DNA of 64,000 bases, taken from the NCBI RefSeq assembly GCF_018205975.1, contig NZ_CP073577.1:3162001-3226000 (forward strand), given 5' to 3'. The notes below the pieces were generated by a model. That model was given only the letters and a program-made list of their open reading frames with translations, had not been told where the DNA came from and did no database searches. This document shows positions 36,497 through 47,974 of this stretch, piece by piece (positions within the stretch are counted from its first letter, which is position 1; every line of letters begins with the position of its first letter). The position numbers and the translations under genes were made by a program. The DNA comes from Erythrobacter sp. JK5 (GTDB taxonomy: Bacteria; Pseudomonadota; Alphaproteobacteria; Sphingomonadales; Sphingomonadaceae).

Positions 36497-37900
36497 CTAA
36501 TGCAGCTTCAGCTTCGGCCGCACGATCCGGTTCACCCGGCCGATCAGCATCAGTCCCAGGCCCTTGAGCCAGCCGTGGATGCCGATCAGGTGCATGCGAT
36601 AGAGCGAGGTGTAGATGAAGCGCGCCATCCGCCCTTCGACCGCCATCGCCCCGCCGACGAGATTGCCCATCAGGCTGCCGACGGTCGAAAACCGGCTGAG
36701 CGACACAAGCGAACCCTGGTCGCGATAGGTGAAGCTCCTGAGCGGCTTGCCTTTCATGATCCGGCAGATGTTGTCGAACACCGTGTCGGCCATCTGGTGC
36801 GCGGCCTGTGCGCGGGGTGGGACCGGGCGGGTTTCACCGGCGGGGGTGTAGGAAGCGCAATCGCCGAGCGCGAAGATGTTCGGATCGGTGACGGACTGCA
36901 TCGTCTCGGTAACTATCACCTGGTTGTTGCGATTGGTTTCGAGACCCAGCCCGCTCAGGAAATCGGCACCCTTCACACCCGCTGCCCAGACCATCAGGTC
37001 GGCCTCGATATCGTTGCCATCGGCAGTGATGAGGCCCCACTTCTTCGCTTCGACCACCTGCGTCTCGGTCCAGACCTCTACGCCCAGCGTCTGCAATTCA
37101 TGGGTCGCCGCATTGGAAAGCCGCTCGGGCAGAGCAGGCAGGATGCGTTCGCCGGCCTCCAGCAAGGTGACCTCGAGCCGGCTCTCGTCGAACACTTCGA
37201 GGCCGTAGTGCCGCAGTGCCGCCGCCGCGTTGTAAAGTTCGGCCGCCAGTTCCACCCCGGTCGCCCCGCCGCCGACAATCGCCACGCTCACCTTCTCGTC
37301 CGCCTCCGGATCGGCCATCATCGCGCGGCTGACGCGCAGGCAGTGGTTGAGCAGCCTGGTGCGGAACTTGTCCGCCTGTTTGCGGGAGTCGAGATAGAGG
37401 CAGTGTTCGGTCACGCCCGGCACGCCGAAATCGTTCGATACCGAACCGACCGCGAGCACGAGGTAATCGTACCGCATCGTGTGGCTGCCGACCATTTCGT
37501 CACCCTGATCGTCGAGCACCGGGGCGAGCCGGATCGTCTTCGCTTCGCGGTCGATCGCCTCAAGACTGCCTTGGAAGAAGCGATAGCCCCAGCGGTGGCA
37601 GTGCCCGCGATAGCCGACCTCGTCGAGATTGGCGTCGAGCGATCCTGCCGCGACCTCATGCAACAACGGCTTCCAGATATGCGAGAGGTTCTTGTCGACC
37701 AGGATGATGTCGTGCTTCTTGCGCCCGAACTTCGCGCCCAGCTTGCGCACCAGCTCCAGCCCGCCCGCCCCGCCGCCGACCACCACGATCTGCGTCTTGC
37801 GCTTATCCGGATTTACCGGCGCGTTGGGCAACACATCGGAAGCGCGCACGCGCTGCTTGTAGAGCGCGGCCGAGGCTTCGAGGCGGGGGTGAACGGTCAT
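36497..37900 (-). CDS. ndh: Type II NADH:quinone oxidoreductase
   Basis: A single-subunit, non-proton-pumping flavoprotein that passes electrons from NADH to quinone at the inner membrane. The 467-residue protein has two Rossmann sites, VVVGGGAGGLELVRKLG (FAD, about 38-54) and VAIVGGGATGVELAAEL (NADH), plus FALGDCASY and the quinone-site region VPPRAQAAHQMA. Basic amphipathic segments at the C-terminus (SLYRMHLIGIHGWLKGLGL) would hold it on the membrane. Divergent spacing to ahpC is 170 bp on the same strand. Confidence 0.94.
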   Translation of the reverse strand: MTVHPRLEASAALYKQRVRASDVLPNAPVNPDKRKTQIVVVGGGAGGLELVRKLGAKFGRKKHDIILVDKNLSHIWKPLLHEVAAGSLDANLDEVGYRGHCHRWGYRFFQGSLEAIDREAKTIRLAPVLDDQGDEMVGSHTMRYDYLVLAVGSVSNDFGVPGVTEHCLYLDSRKQADKFRTRLLNHCLRVSRAMMADPEADEKVSVAIVGGGATGVELAAELYNAAAALRHYGLEVFDESRLEVTLLEAGERILPALPERLSNAATHELQTLGVEVWTETQVVEAKKWGLITADGNDIEADLMVWAAGVKGADFLSGLGLETNRNNQVIVTETMQSVTDPNIFALGDCASYTPAGETRPVPPRAQAAHQMADTVFDNICRIMKGKPLRSFTYRDQGSLVSLSRFSTVGSLMGNLVGGAMAVEGRMARFIYTSLYRMHLIGIHGWLKGLGLMLIGRVNRIVRPKLKLH

Positions 37901-37941
37901 GGTTTTGGATACTGCTCCTCGTCAGGTACCCAACAACTCAA

Positions 37942-39024
37942 TCACGAATTGGTTGCGCCACACTGAGCCCGGTGCAGCAGCTTGTGGTCCGCCAGCACCA
38001 GCGCCATCATCGCTTCGACCACCGGTGTGCCGCGGATGCCGACGCAGGGATCGTGGCGGCCCTTGGTGCGGACTTTGGTCGCTTCGCCGTCGGCGGTGAT
38101 CGACGCGACCGGTGTGAGGATCGAGGAAGTCGGCTTGAACGCCACCCGGCACACGACCGGCTGCCCGGTCGAGATACCCCCCGCCGTGCCGCCCGCATTG
38201 TTCGAGGCATAGACCGGCTTGCCATCTTCGCCCGGCGCCATCGCGTCGGCGTTCTGCTCGCCGGTCAGCCGCGCGGCTTCGAAGCCTGCGCCGATCTCGA
38301 CGCCCTTCGTGGCGTTGATCGTCATCATCGCGGCGGCAAGGTCGCTGTCGAGCTTGGCATAAACTGGTGCGCCCCATCCGGCGGGCACGCCCTCCGCGAC
38401 GCATTCGACCACCGCGCCCAATGACGAACCGTCTTTGCGTGCCTGATCGACTTTCTCCTCCCAGCGCTTCGCCGCCCAGCTGTCGGGGCAGAAGAACGGG
38501 TTCTGGTCGATCTGGTCGAAGTCGATTGCCTCGCGGTCGATCTTGTCCCCGCCGAGTTCGCAGACATAGGCGGTGATTGTGACTTCGGGGATAATCAGCC
38601 GCGCGACCGCGCCCGCTGCCACCCGCGCCGCCGTTTCGCGCGCGCTCGATCGCCCGCCGCCGCGATAGTCGCGGATGCCGTACTTGGCGTCATAGGTGTA
38701 GTCGGCGTGTCCGGGGCGATAGGACCGGGCGATCTCCGAATAGTCCTTCGATCGCTGGTCGGTGTTCTCGATCATCAGGTGGATCGGCGTGCCGGTGGTC
38801 GTATCCTCGAACACGCCCGACAGGATCTTGACCAGATCGGCTTCCTTGCGCTGGGTGGTGTACTTGCTCTGCCCCGGCTTGCGCGCATCCATGAACGGCT
38901 GGATATGCTTTTCGGTCACCGGCAGGCCCGGCGGGCACCCATCGAGCACCGCGCCAAGGCCCGGCCCGTGGCTCTCCCCCCAGGTGGTGTAGCGCAGCAC
39001 GCGTCCGAATGTGTTCCAGCTCAT
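37942..39024 (-). CDS. aroC: Chorismate synthase
   Basis: Makes chorismate from 5-enolpyruvylshikimate-3-phosphate, last step of the shikimate pathway, with reduced FMN as cofactor. The 360-residue protein has the three signatures: [47 protein letters not shown] (core [13 protein letters not shown]) and [21 protein letters not shown] 39024 begins [18 protein letters not shown], the family start; the longer ORF upstream is not conserved. ndh follows after 41 bp. Confidence 0.97.
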   Translation of the reverse strand: MSWNTFGRVLRYTTWGESHGPGLGAVLDGCPPGLPVTEKHIQPFMDARKPGQSKYTTQRKEADLVKILSGVFEDTTTGTPIHLMIENTDQRSKDYSEIARSYRPGHADYTYDAKYGIRDYRGGGRSSARETAARVAAGAVARLIIPEVTITAYVCELGGDKIDREAIDFDQIDQNPFFCPDSWAAKRWEEKVDQARKDGSSLGAVVECVAEGVPAGWGAPVYAKLDSDLAAAMMTINATKGVEIGAGFEAARLTGEQNADAMAPGEDGKPVYASNNAGGTAGGISTGQPVVCRVAFKPTSSILTPVASITADGEATKVRTKGRHDPCVGIRGTPVVEAMMALVLADHKLLHRAQCGATNS

Positions 39025-39090
39025 TCGCGCTGCAATAGCGAAAAGCGCAGGCCTGTCGAGATTCCAGCGCGTTCGCCGCATCGCCATCCT

Positions 39091-39168
39091 TCGTCATTGC
39101 GAGCAACCGAAGGTTGCGCGGCAATCCGGCTACGGAACTGGATTGCTGCACTTCGCTCGCAATGACGA
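39091..39168. repeat. REP-like palindromic repeat, family 2 (aroC-ruvA gap)
   Basis: Outer arms TCGTCATTGCGAG (39091-39103) and CTCGCAATGACGA (39156-39168) are perfect complements. Inner arms GCAATCC (39121-39127) and GGATTGC (39140-39146) form a second hairpin. This CGTCATTGCGAGC...GCAATCC type is a widespread dispersed palindrome in Sphingomonadales and some other bacteria. It lies in the divergent aroC-ruvA gap. Confidence 0.8.
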
Positions 39169-39220
39169 TAAATCAGGGGGCGCTCTGGCAATTGTGTCCG
39201 GTTTGTTCCAACACTGGCAC

Positions 39221-39829
39221 ATGATTGCAAAGCTATCCGGCCGCCTCGACGAAACCGGCGAGGACTGGGCGATCGTCGACGTGCAGGGCGTCGGTTACCT
39301 CGTCCATTGTTCGACCAAGACGCTCGCGGCCTTGGGCGAAGTGGGCGAGGGCTGCACCGTCCACACCGATTTGCAGGTGAGCGAGAACGACATGCGCCTG
39401 CTCGGCTTTGCCGAAAGCGCCGAGCGCGACTGGTTCCGGATGCTGACACAGGTGCAGGGGGTGGGCAGCAAGGTCGGCCTCGCGATCCTCTCGGCGCTGT
39501 CGACCGGCGAACTGCGCGATGCCTGCGCTTCCGGAGACGCGGCGAGCGTGGCGCGCGCGAACGGGGTCGGGCCGAAGCTCGCCGGGCGGATCGTCAACGA
39601 GCTGAAGGACAAGGCCGGGGCGCTGCCGGGCGGTGGAGCTGCGGGGATGCCGGTTGGTGCGGTATCGGCAGCGGGCGGTGCGAGCGCCGACGCGGTGAGT
39701 GCGCTCGAAAACCTTGGTTTCAAGCCAGCCGTAGCAGCGCAGGCGGTGGCCCGCGCACGGGCTGAACTGGGCGAAGATTCGGGCGAGAGCGACCTGATCC
39801 GCGTGGCGCTGAAGAGGGCTGCGGGGTGA
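39221..39829 (+). CDS. ruvA: Holliday junction branch migration protein RuvA
   Basis: RuvA binds four-way junctions as a tetramer and loads RuvB. The 202-residue protein has the N-terminal OB-fold (MIAKLSGRLDE ... VHCSTKTL), helix-hairpin-helix motifs around LTQVQGVGSKVGLAIL and ANGVGPKLAGRIVNEL, a Gly/Ala-rich linker and the C-terminal RuvB-binding domain (DAVSALENLGF). ATG 39221 starts the family N-terminus. It is separated from ruvB by three unrelated genes, which is unusual. Confidence 0.96.
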   Translation: MIAKLSGRLDETGEDWAIVDVQGVGYLVHCSTKTLAALGEVGEGCTVHTDLQVSENDMRLLGFAESAERDWFRMLTQVQGVGSKVGLAILSALSTGELRDACASGDAASVARANGVGPKLAGRIVNELKDKAGALPGGGAAGMPVGAVSAAGGASADAVSALENLGFKPAVAAQAVARARAELGEDSGESDLIRVALKRAAG

Positions 39830-39893
39830 AGAGTGATCTGCCTAAATACCCGCCAAGCTAATTGGATGGATATATACGCTCGCGGTATTTCTC

Positions 39894-40211
39894 TTGGCTA
39901 TTCGCAGTTTGTTTTCCGAAGAACCAGTTACTTGGATATTTGGCTCATTGATGGTTATTTGGATGGCGGCTCCAATAGCCGCTGGAGCGGGGATGGGTCG
40001 CAGGTTCGGCACAGAATGGGTGTCCGTGATACACTACTCTATAGTGCTCGTAATCGCCGTGGTTGGGTTCTACTGGCAATGGCACGACATGTTTCTGCTC
40101 CCACCCGACGCACTTAGCGCAATCGCTTTGATTGTTGTGCCCTGCATCCAGTGGGTAGCTGTGTTTGTAGCTCTCGCGATTGGTCACTTGTTGGAAAGCC
40201 ATGCGGGCTGA
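39894..40211 (+). CDS. Small membrane protein, unknown function (ruvA-ruvB insert)
   Basis: 105 residues with about three membrane segments (WIFGSLMVIWMAAPIAAGA, VIHYSIVLVIAVVGFYW, AIALIVVPCIQWVAVFVALAIG). The only start is TTG 39894, with no clear ribosome-binding site, so the call is uncertain. Codon use differs from its neighbours: many A/T-ending codons and lower G+C. No family recognised. Confidence 0.5.
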   Translation: MAIRSLFSEEPVTWIFGSLMVIWMAAPIAAGAGMGRRFGTEWVSVIHYSIVLVIAVVGFYWQWHDMFLLPPDALSAIALIVVPCIQWVAVFVALAIGHLLESHAG

Positions 40212-40248
40212 TCCCCTCCAAAATCAGCATGACGAGAAAAGGAAAGAA

Positions 40249-40794
40249 ATGCAGCGCCTAGCAGTCCTAACCACCGCGCTTCTCCTCGCCGCGCCCGCTA
40301 CTGCGCAGGACCTGTCGGCGTTCAACACCGGCCCGGTGTTCGAGGAGTTCGGCCCGCACGCACCGATCGAGGGTCAGGACTTTGCGATCCCCGATGGCAT
40401 GGACCTCTTCGTCGCCTTCGACACCGCGACGCCCGCCGAGGGGGGGCGCATCAACCGCACCATTGAAAGCGCCGCGCGGTTCGTGAACATGCATGCCGCC
40501 GCCGGGGTCGAGCCTGCCCGCGTGCGCGCCGCCGTTGTGGTGCATGGCGGGGCCGCGGTCGACTTGCTGACCGCCAAAGCCTGGACAGCGAAGGGCAAGG
40601 AAGGCTCCAACCGCACTGCCGGGGCCATCCCCGCGCTGCTGGACAACGGCGTGCGGATCATCCTGTGCGGGCAGAGCGCGGCTGCGCAAGGCATCACGAA
40701 AGACGATCTCGTACCCGGCGTGGAACTGGCGCTCTCCGCGATGACCGCTCACGCGGTGCTCCAGCGGCAGGGCTACACGGTGAACCCGTTTTGA
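40249..40794 (+). CDS. Exported DsrE/DsrF-like sulfur-relay family protein
   Basis: 181 residues with a signal peptide (LAVLTTALLLAAPATAQ). The mature domain has the DsrE fold pattern: MDLFVAFDTATPAE, RVRAAVVVHGGAAVDLLTAKAW (core AAVVVHGGAAVDLLTA), and IILCGQSAAAQGI with the conserved Cys, ending VELALSAMTAHAVLQRQGY. Periplasmic relatives of DsrE are common in Proteobacteria and little studied. ATG 40249 is preceded by AAGGAAAG. G+C is normal here, unlike the genes on both sides. Confidence 0.85.
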   Translation: MQRLAVLTTALLLAAPATAQDLSAFNTGPVFEEFGPHAPIEGQDFAIPDGMDLFVAFDTATPAEGGRINRTIESAARFVNMHAAAGVEPARVRAAVVVHGGAAVDLLTAKAWTAKGKEGSNRTAGAIPALLDNGVRIILCGQSAAAQGITKDDLVPGVELALSAMTAHAVLQRQGYTVNPF

Positions 40795-41159
40795 TGAGTG
40801 AGAACAAGAACATGCGATACCTTGCTGAAACAAATGCACTCGCTAATTGGATTGTGCGTTGGTTTGAAGCGGTCGCTATTTGTGCCCTTCTAGGTGTGGC
40901 GGAGGCGAGGACAGGTAGCTGGCTAGTCGGAATACTCTTCGTCGTTTCGTTGCTACCGCCGCTACTCATTTCCTTCACAGGAATAGCGAGATTGATTGAG
41001 CTGGTCGCCGAGAAGATTGGCATAGATGATGAGACCGAATTCAGTGGGCGTGCAGTTGGGTGGATAGAAATCGGCGTGAAGACTGTCGCAATGGCCATCA
41101 CTTTCCTTGTGCTATTCACCGTTCGTGACCTGATTGTAGCCGATCTGCCAAATGACTGA
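40794..41159 (+). CDS. Small membrane protein, unknown function (ruvA-ruvB insert)
   Basis: 121 residues with three membrane segments ([56 protein letters not shown]). The ATG overlaps the DsrE TGA by one base. Codon use is AT-richer than the flanking genes. Its stop overlaps the ruvB start by 8 bp, so it is probably transcribed into ruvB. No family recognised. Confidence 0.65.
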   Translation: MSENKNMRYLAETNALANWIVRWFEAVAICALLGVAEARTGSWLVGILFVVSLLPPLLISFTGIARLIELVAEKIGIDDETEFSGRAVGWIEIGVKTVAMAITFLVLFTVRDLIVADLPND

Positions 41160-42204
41160 CCCCGTCCCCCTCCACACGCCTGACCGTCAGCCCGACGATC
41201 CCGATGTCGCGCTGCGGCCCAAGTCGCTGGCCGAGTTCATCGGGCAGGAGGCGGCGCGCGACAATCTCGGGGTGTTCATCGAGAGCGCGCGGTCGCGCGG
41301 GGAGGCGATGGACCACACGCTGTTCTTCGGTCCGCCGGGGCTGGGCAAGACCACGCTCGCGCAGATCGTCGCCGCCGAACTCGGCGTGGGCTTTCGCGCG
41401 ACCTCCGGCCCGGTGATCGCCAAGGCGGGCGACCTCGCGGCGCTGCTGACCAATCTCGAGCCGCACGACGTGCTGTTCATCGACGAGATCCACCGCCTCA
41501 ATCCGGTGGTCGAGGAAGTGCTCTATCCCGCGATGGAGGACCGCGCGCTCGATATCATCATCGGCGAAGGGCCATCGGCCCGCAGCGTGCGGATCGACCT
41601 GCCGCCTTTCACGCTGATCGGGGCAACCACGCGTCAGGGGCTGCTGACGACGCCCTTGCGCGATCGGTTCGGGATTCCGGTGCGGCTCAACTTCTACTCG
41701 CACGACGAGCTCGACCTGGTCGTCTCGCGCGGCGCGCGTCTGCTGGGACTCGATATCGACAAGGACGGCGCGCGCGAGATCGCCCGCCGCTCGCGCGGGA
41801 CGCCGCGCGTGGCCGGGAGGCTGCTGCGCCGCGTGCGCGACTTCGCCCACGTCGGTGGCGAAGGCCGGGTAACCCGCGCCATTGCCGACCGCGCGCTGAC
41901 CCGGCTCGAGATCGACCGGCTCGGGCTCGACGCGATGGACCGCAAGTATCTCGCGATGATCGCCACCACCTACAAGGGCGGGCCGGTCGGCGTCGAAACG
42001 CTCGCGGCGGGCCTCGCCGAGCCGCGCGACACGGTCGAGGACGTGATCGAGCCCTATCTCATCCAGCTCGGGCTGCTGGCGCGCACCGCGCGCGGGCGCG
42101 TGCTCAACGATGCCGGATGGGAACATCTTGAGCTCGCTCCTCCGGCTGGAAACGTCACCGGGCAGTCGAGCCTGTTCGATGGCGACGGCGACGCAGCCGG
42201 TTAA
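41152..42204 (+). CDS. ruvB: Holliday junction branch migration helicase RuvB
   Basis: RuvB is the AAA+ motor of the RuvAB complex. The 350-residue protein has Walker [15 protein letters not shown] (58-71), Walker [11 protein letters not shown], sensor 1 [11 protein letters not shown], the arginine finger in PLRDRFGI, sensor 2 [14 protein letters not shown], and the C-terminal winged helix [17 protein letters not shown]. Start ATG 41152 overlaps the preceding membrane-protein gene by 8 bp. Confidence 0.97.
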   Translation: MTDPVPLHTPDRQPDDPDVALRPKSLAEFIGQEAARDNLGVFIESARSRGEAMDHTLFFGPPGLGKTTLAQIVAAELGVGFRATSGPVIAKAGDLAALLTNLEPHDVLFIDEIHRLNPVVEEVLYPAMEDRALDIIIGEGPSARSVRIDLPPFTLIGATTRQGLLTTPLRDRFGIPVRLNFYSHDELDLVVSRGARLLGLDIDKDGAREIARRSRGTPRVAGRLLRRVRDFAHVGGEGRVTRAIADRALTRLEIDRLGLDAMDRKYLAMIATTYKGGPVGVETLAAGLAEPRDTVEDVIEPYLIQLGLLARTARGRVLNDAGWEHLELAPPAGNVTGQSSLFDGDGDAAG

Positions 42205-42263
42205 CGGCAGAGCTAACCCCGGCCTCTTTTTCGGTGTCAAAACGGGACAGCCGCCCCGAAAAA

Positions 42264-42278
42264 CCACGAAATTCGTGG
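42264..42278. terminator. Small hairpin after ruvB
   Basis: CCACGAA and TTCGTGG are perfect arms around one A, flanked by AAAAA and GGTTT. It could end ruvB transcription or mark a regulator site before the serine-rich gene. Confidence 0.4.
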
Positions 42279-42415
42279 GGTTTGAGCGACTCGAGCCGTC
42301 AGAAGATGGTTAATCGCATTGCCGAGCGGCCCCTTACGCAAGCATGACAACCTTGGATTAGGCGAAGGTGCGGGTGGGCCGCATCGAGCCGCCACAGGCA
42401 ACCAAGGTTCGATCT

Positions 42416-44011
42416 ATGTCGCTGAAAATGGCAATCGCAAAGCTTTCCGCCGCCGCTGCCGGCGTCGCGCTCATGCAGGGCGGGGCGGTGCGCGTGGCCG
42501 AGCCGATGAACACGGACGAGCCGCAATACACCACCGATGCGAACGGCAAGCTGGTCGAAATCGATCCGCTGCCGGTGCCGCAGCAGACCAAGTACATCAA
42601 GACGCGCCAGCGCGAACTGCCGCAGCCCGAAGACCGGCGCCGGCGAATCGTCGAGCGGACGATCGAATGCCAGCCGCTTCCCGGCGGGTACGGCCCGGCC
42701 GGAACCGACGCAATCGCCGCCGCACCGCTGCCCACCGGTGCGACTGCGGCGTATTACGATCCGGCCGAATGTCCGCCGATCGCGCAGGTCGCCTATGCCC
42801 CGGCTCCGCTGCCCCCGCTTCCGCCCATCCAGGGTGGCGGCGGCGCGGGACCGGTCATAATCGGTGGCGGACTCGGCGGTTTCGGTGGCGGGTTTGGCGG
42901 CGGCTTCTTCGGCGGCTTTTTCGGCGGCGGCGGTTCGTCGTCGGGCGATGTGTCCGTCGTCAGCACTACCACGACCGGCGGCGGCGAACCGACTTCGTCC
43001 GGCGGTCCGATCGACATCGATATCGACATCGACAACTCGACCTCGACAACCTCGTCTTCGGGCCAGATCAGCTCGTCGACCGGTCAGGTCTCGACCTCGA
43101 CATCGACCGGACAGGTTTCGACCAGCACCGGCGCGATCTCCAGCACGAGCTCGACCACGTCGGGCAATGTATCGAGCTCAACCGGCGCCGTCTCTTCGAG
43201 CACCGGCGCGGTTTCGACGTCGTCGGGTAACGTTTCGACGTCGTCAGGCAACGTTTCGAGCTCTTCGGGCAACGTCTCGAGCAGCAGCTCGTCCTCGTCC
43301 TCGTCATCTTCGAGCTCGTCGAGCTCTTCTTCGAGCAGCAGCTCGTCAAGCGGTGGCGGATCAAGCGGCAAGCCCGGCAAGCCCGGCAAGCCCGGCAAGC
43401 CGGGCGGTGGTTCCTCGGGCGGTTCCGGCTCGTCGAGTTCGGGATCCTCGTCCAGCAGTTCGGGGTCTTCGTCTTCGGGCGGTTCGAGCGGTGGCATGAC
43501 CAGCACGGGCGGTTCTTCGGGCGGCTCGTCGTCTTCCAGTTCGTCGGGATCGTCGAGCGGCAGCTCCAGCTCGTCGGGCGGATCGAGCGGCGGCATGACC
43601 AGCACCGGCGGTTCGTCGGGCAGTTCGGGTTCGTCGTCCTCCTCCAGCGGTTCATCCTCGAGCGGTTCTTCGTCTGGTGGTGCCACCAGCGGGGGCAGCA
43701 CCTCGGGCGACATGACCAGCAGCACCAGCTCGTCGTCGAGCAGCTCGTCGAGCTCCTCGTCGTCGTCCTCGTCCTCCGGCTCGACCGGTTCGTCGGGCTC
43801 GTCGGGAAGCAGCGGCTCGTCCTCGAGCTCGGGCTCTTCCTCGAGCTCCAGCAGTTCCTCGTCCTCATCCTCGTCAAGCGGCAGCTCTTCGAGCACGGGC
43901 GGGACCAGCTCGGGCACCGAGGTTCCCGCTCCGCCGATGGTCGCGCTGTTCGGCCTCGCCGCAGCGGCGATCCTGCGGAGGCGCAAGATCAAACCGAAGC
44001 CGGGCGCCTAA
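42416..44011 (+). CDS. Large serine-rich repetitive surface protein with PEP-CTERM-like tail
   Basis: 531 residues. An N-terminal part (1-170) holds a hydrophobic start (LSAAAAGVALMQGGAV), a charged segment with CQPLPGG and CPPIAQ, and a Pro/Tyr stretch. A Gly/Phe tract (GGFGGGFGGGFFGGFF) and an alternating IDIDIDID run follow. From about 195 to 500 it is almost only Ser, Gly and Thr, with repeats SSGNV(S/F), SSTGAV and GGMTSTGGSSG, and a KPG run repeated four times. It ends EVPAPPMVALFGLAAAAILRRRK, of which VPAPP plus helix plus RRRK matches PEP-CTERM sorting tails. I infer export, exosortase processing and possibly glycosylation. AAGG lies eight bases before ATG 42416. Confidence 0.85.
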   Translation: MSLKMAIAKLSAAAAGVALMQGGAVRVAEPMNTDEPQYTTDANGKLVEIDPLPVPQQTKYIKTRQRELPQPEDRRRRIVERTIECQPLPGGYGPAGTDAIAAAPLPTGATAAYYDPAECPPIAQVAYAPAPLPPLPPIQGGGGAGPVIIGGGLGGFGGGFGGGFFGGFFGGGGSSSGDVSVVSTTTTGGGEPTSSGGPIDIDIDIDNSTSTTSSSGQISSSTGQVSTSTSTGQVSTSTGAISSTSSTTSGNVSSSTGAVSSSTGAVSTSSGNVSTSSGNVSSSSGNVSSSSSSSSSSSSSSSSSSSSSSSSSGGGSSGKPGKPGKPGKPGGGSSGGSGSSSSGSSSSSSGSSSSGGSSGGMTSTGGSSGGSSSSSSSGSSSGSSSSSGGSSGGMTSTGGSSGSSGSSSSSSGSSSSGSSSGGATSGGSTSGDMTSSTSSSSSSSSSSSSSSSSSGSTGSSGSSGSSGSSSSSGSSSSSSSSSSSSSSSGSSSSTGGTSSGTEVPAPPMVALFGLAAAAILRRRKIKPKPGA

Positions 44012-44040
44012 GCCCACTCCAAGACGTTTCGGTACCCGGG

Positions 44041-44077
44041 AAGCGGCTCCGTCCTATTGGGCGAGAGCCGCTTTCTC
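44041..44077 (+). terminator. Hairpin at the end of the serine-rich gene
   Basis: AAGCGGCTC (44041-44049) pairs with GAGCCGCTT (44065-44073), followed by TCTCG. It overlaps the last codons of the convergent rhodanese gene. Confidence 0.5.
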
Positions 44078-44608
44078 GTTGCTGGTGGCGGCCAGCTGTT
44101 CGGTGAGCGGACTGACCCAGCCCACGTCGGCGATCGCAACCGTGTCGCCCAGTTCCCACACATTGGTGTAGCCGTAGCCGACGAGGTTGATGAAAGTCGG
44201 GATATTGAGGGCAAGCGGTGCCTTCTTGAGCGCCACCGGGACGACGTCGTCGCTGAAATTGTTGTTGCAATAGATCAGGATCGTGCGGCCCTTGTCCTCG
44301 CCAATCACCTCGCGCAAGGTCTCTTCGGTGAAGTCGGAAAAGGGCAGGTTCACCGCGCCTTCGAGGTGGCCCAGCTGAAAGGCTTGGGCGGAGCGGGTGT
44401 CGAGAATCAGCGAACCGCTTTCGGCTGCCCTGGCGAAGAACGCCTCGGCCCCGAGCAGCCGTGCGGCGCGGATCTCGGCAACCTCGTCGGTCAACTCGGC
44501 AAATCCGCGATAGTCGATTTCGACGGCCTCTCGCGGGACATCCTGTGCGGCAGCGGGGATTGCGAGCGCGAGCGGCGCAGCGGCAACCATGGCGACAATC
44601 AACTTCAT
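44054..44608 (-). CDS. Exported rhodanese-like protein with atypical active-site loop
   Basis: 184 residues with a signal peptide (LIVAMVAAAPLALAIPAAAQ). The rhodanese domain has LILDTRSAQAFQLGHLEGAVNLP (core DTRSAQAFQLGHLEGAVNLP) and the catalytic Cys in LIYCNNNFSDD. The loop CNNNFSD differs from the usual CxxGxRS, so the donor may not be thiosulfate. The tail VGYGYTNVWELGD follows the rhodanese pattern. ATG 44608 follows GGGAGG. Paired with a second rhodanese and acnA upstream. Confidence 0.85.
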   Translation of the reverse strand: MKLIVAMVAAAPLALAIPAAAQDVPREAVEIDYRGFAELTDEVAEIRAARLLGAEAFFARAAESGSLILDTRSAQAFQLGHLEGAVNLPFSDFTEETLREVIGEDKGRTILIYCNNNFSDDVVPVALKKAPLALNIPTFINLVGYGYTNVWELGDTVAIADVGWVSPLTEQLAATSNEKAALAQ

Positions 44609-44659
44609 GGCAATTCCTCCCGTGAAGGAGATCATGCGCGCCCGTCGCTTTCGCGGGGG

Positions 44660-45133
44660 TTAATGTCCGGTTGTGGCCTGTTGTGTTGCGCCGCCGGCTT
44701 CCTTCCAGGCGATGATTCCGCCCGCAAGGTGTGCGGCCGGTTTGCCGGTGTAGGCTGCCAGCCTCTCGCCAACGATGCCCGAACGACGGCCCGAGCGGCA
44801 GTACAGCACCACGTCGCGGCCACCCGAATCCCCAAGCGCGGCGGGATCGAAATCGTCCATGGCGATGTGCTCGGCTCCGGGAATCACCCCCTCGGCCACT
44901 TCTTCCGCCGTGCGCACATCGATCAGGCGGACATTGCCGGCCGCCAGCATCTGCCGAAGCTGGTCCACCGTAAGATCGACCACCTTTGCCGCGTTCGGAG
45001 CAGCCGCGGCCTTGGCCGCGGCGAGCTCGTAGCCGGGGATGGGGCCGTGCGGGACGCTGTCCTTGCCTTCGCCCTCCGGCGCGCAGGCGGTCAGCCCGAG
45101 CGCCAGAAGCGAAAAGAGAAGCGCGGCCCGCAT
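44660..45133 (-). CDS. Rhodanese-domain lipoprotein
   Basis: 157 residues. Lipobox LGLTACAPE marks a lipoprotein. The rhodanese domain reads VRLIDVRTAEEVAEGVIPGAEHI and carries the standard active-site loop VLYCRSGRRSGI, then HLAGGIIAWKEAGG. Its loop is canonical, unlike that of its neighbour. It starts 7 bp after the acnA stop, so it is probably co-transcribed with acnA. Sulfur-transfer partner unknown. Confidence 0.9.
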   Translation of the reverse strand: MRAALLFSLLALGLTACAPEGEGKDSVPHGPIPGYELAAAKAAAAPNAAKVVDLTVDQLRQMLAAGNVRLIDVRTAEEVAEGVIPGAEHIAMDDFDPAALGDSGGRDVVLYCRSGRRSGIVGERLAAYTGKPAAHLAGGIIAWKEAGGATQQATTGH

Positions 45134-45140
45134 AGTGCGA

Positions 45141-47813
<2,673 letters not shown>

Positions 47814-47974
47814 CGGGGTGTCCCATCCTTTTTGGCTGTTCCCCCGGCCAAGCCGTTACTCGGGAGGGGGAGGGTCCGGGTCCTCGGAACCCGGGTGAAA
47901 TTCACGTTGTCGCACCTGCTAGACCTTGGGGCCGAGGTCAAGGAAAACACGGCCCGTCGAGGGCGGAATTCGGC

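Noticed and set aside
43255..43900. CRISPR array or tandem DNA repeat
   Set aside because: The repeats are codon-level Ser/Gly tracts of irregular length in one open frame, without spacers.
43084..43992. Acidic 302-residue minus-strand frame opposite the serine-rich gene
   Set aside because: It is the antisense of the TCG/AGC repeats, so it reads as Glu, Asp, Leu and Pro runs. The plus frame has a ribosome-binding site, N-terminal hydrophobic segment and sorting tail.
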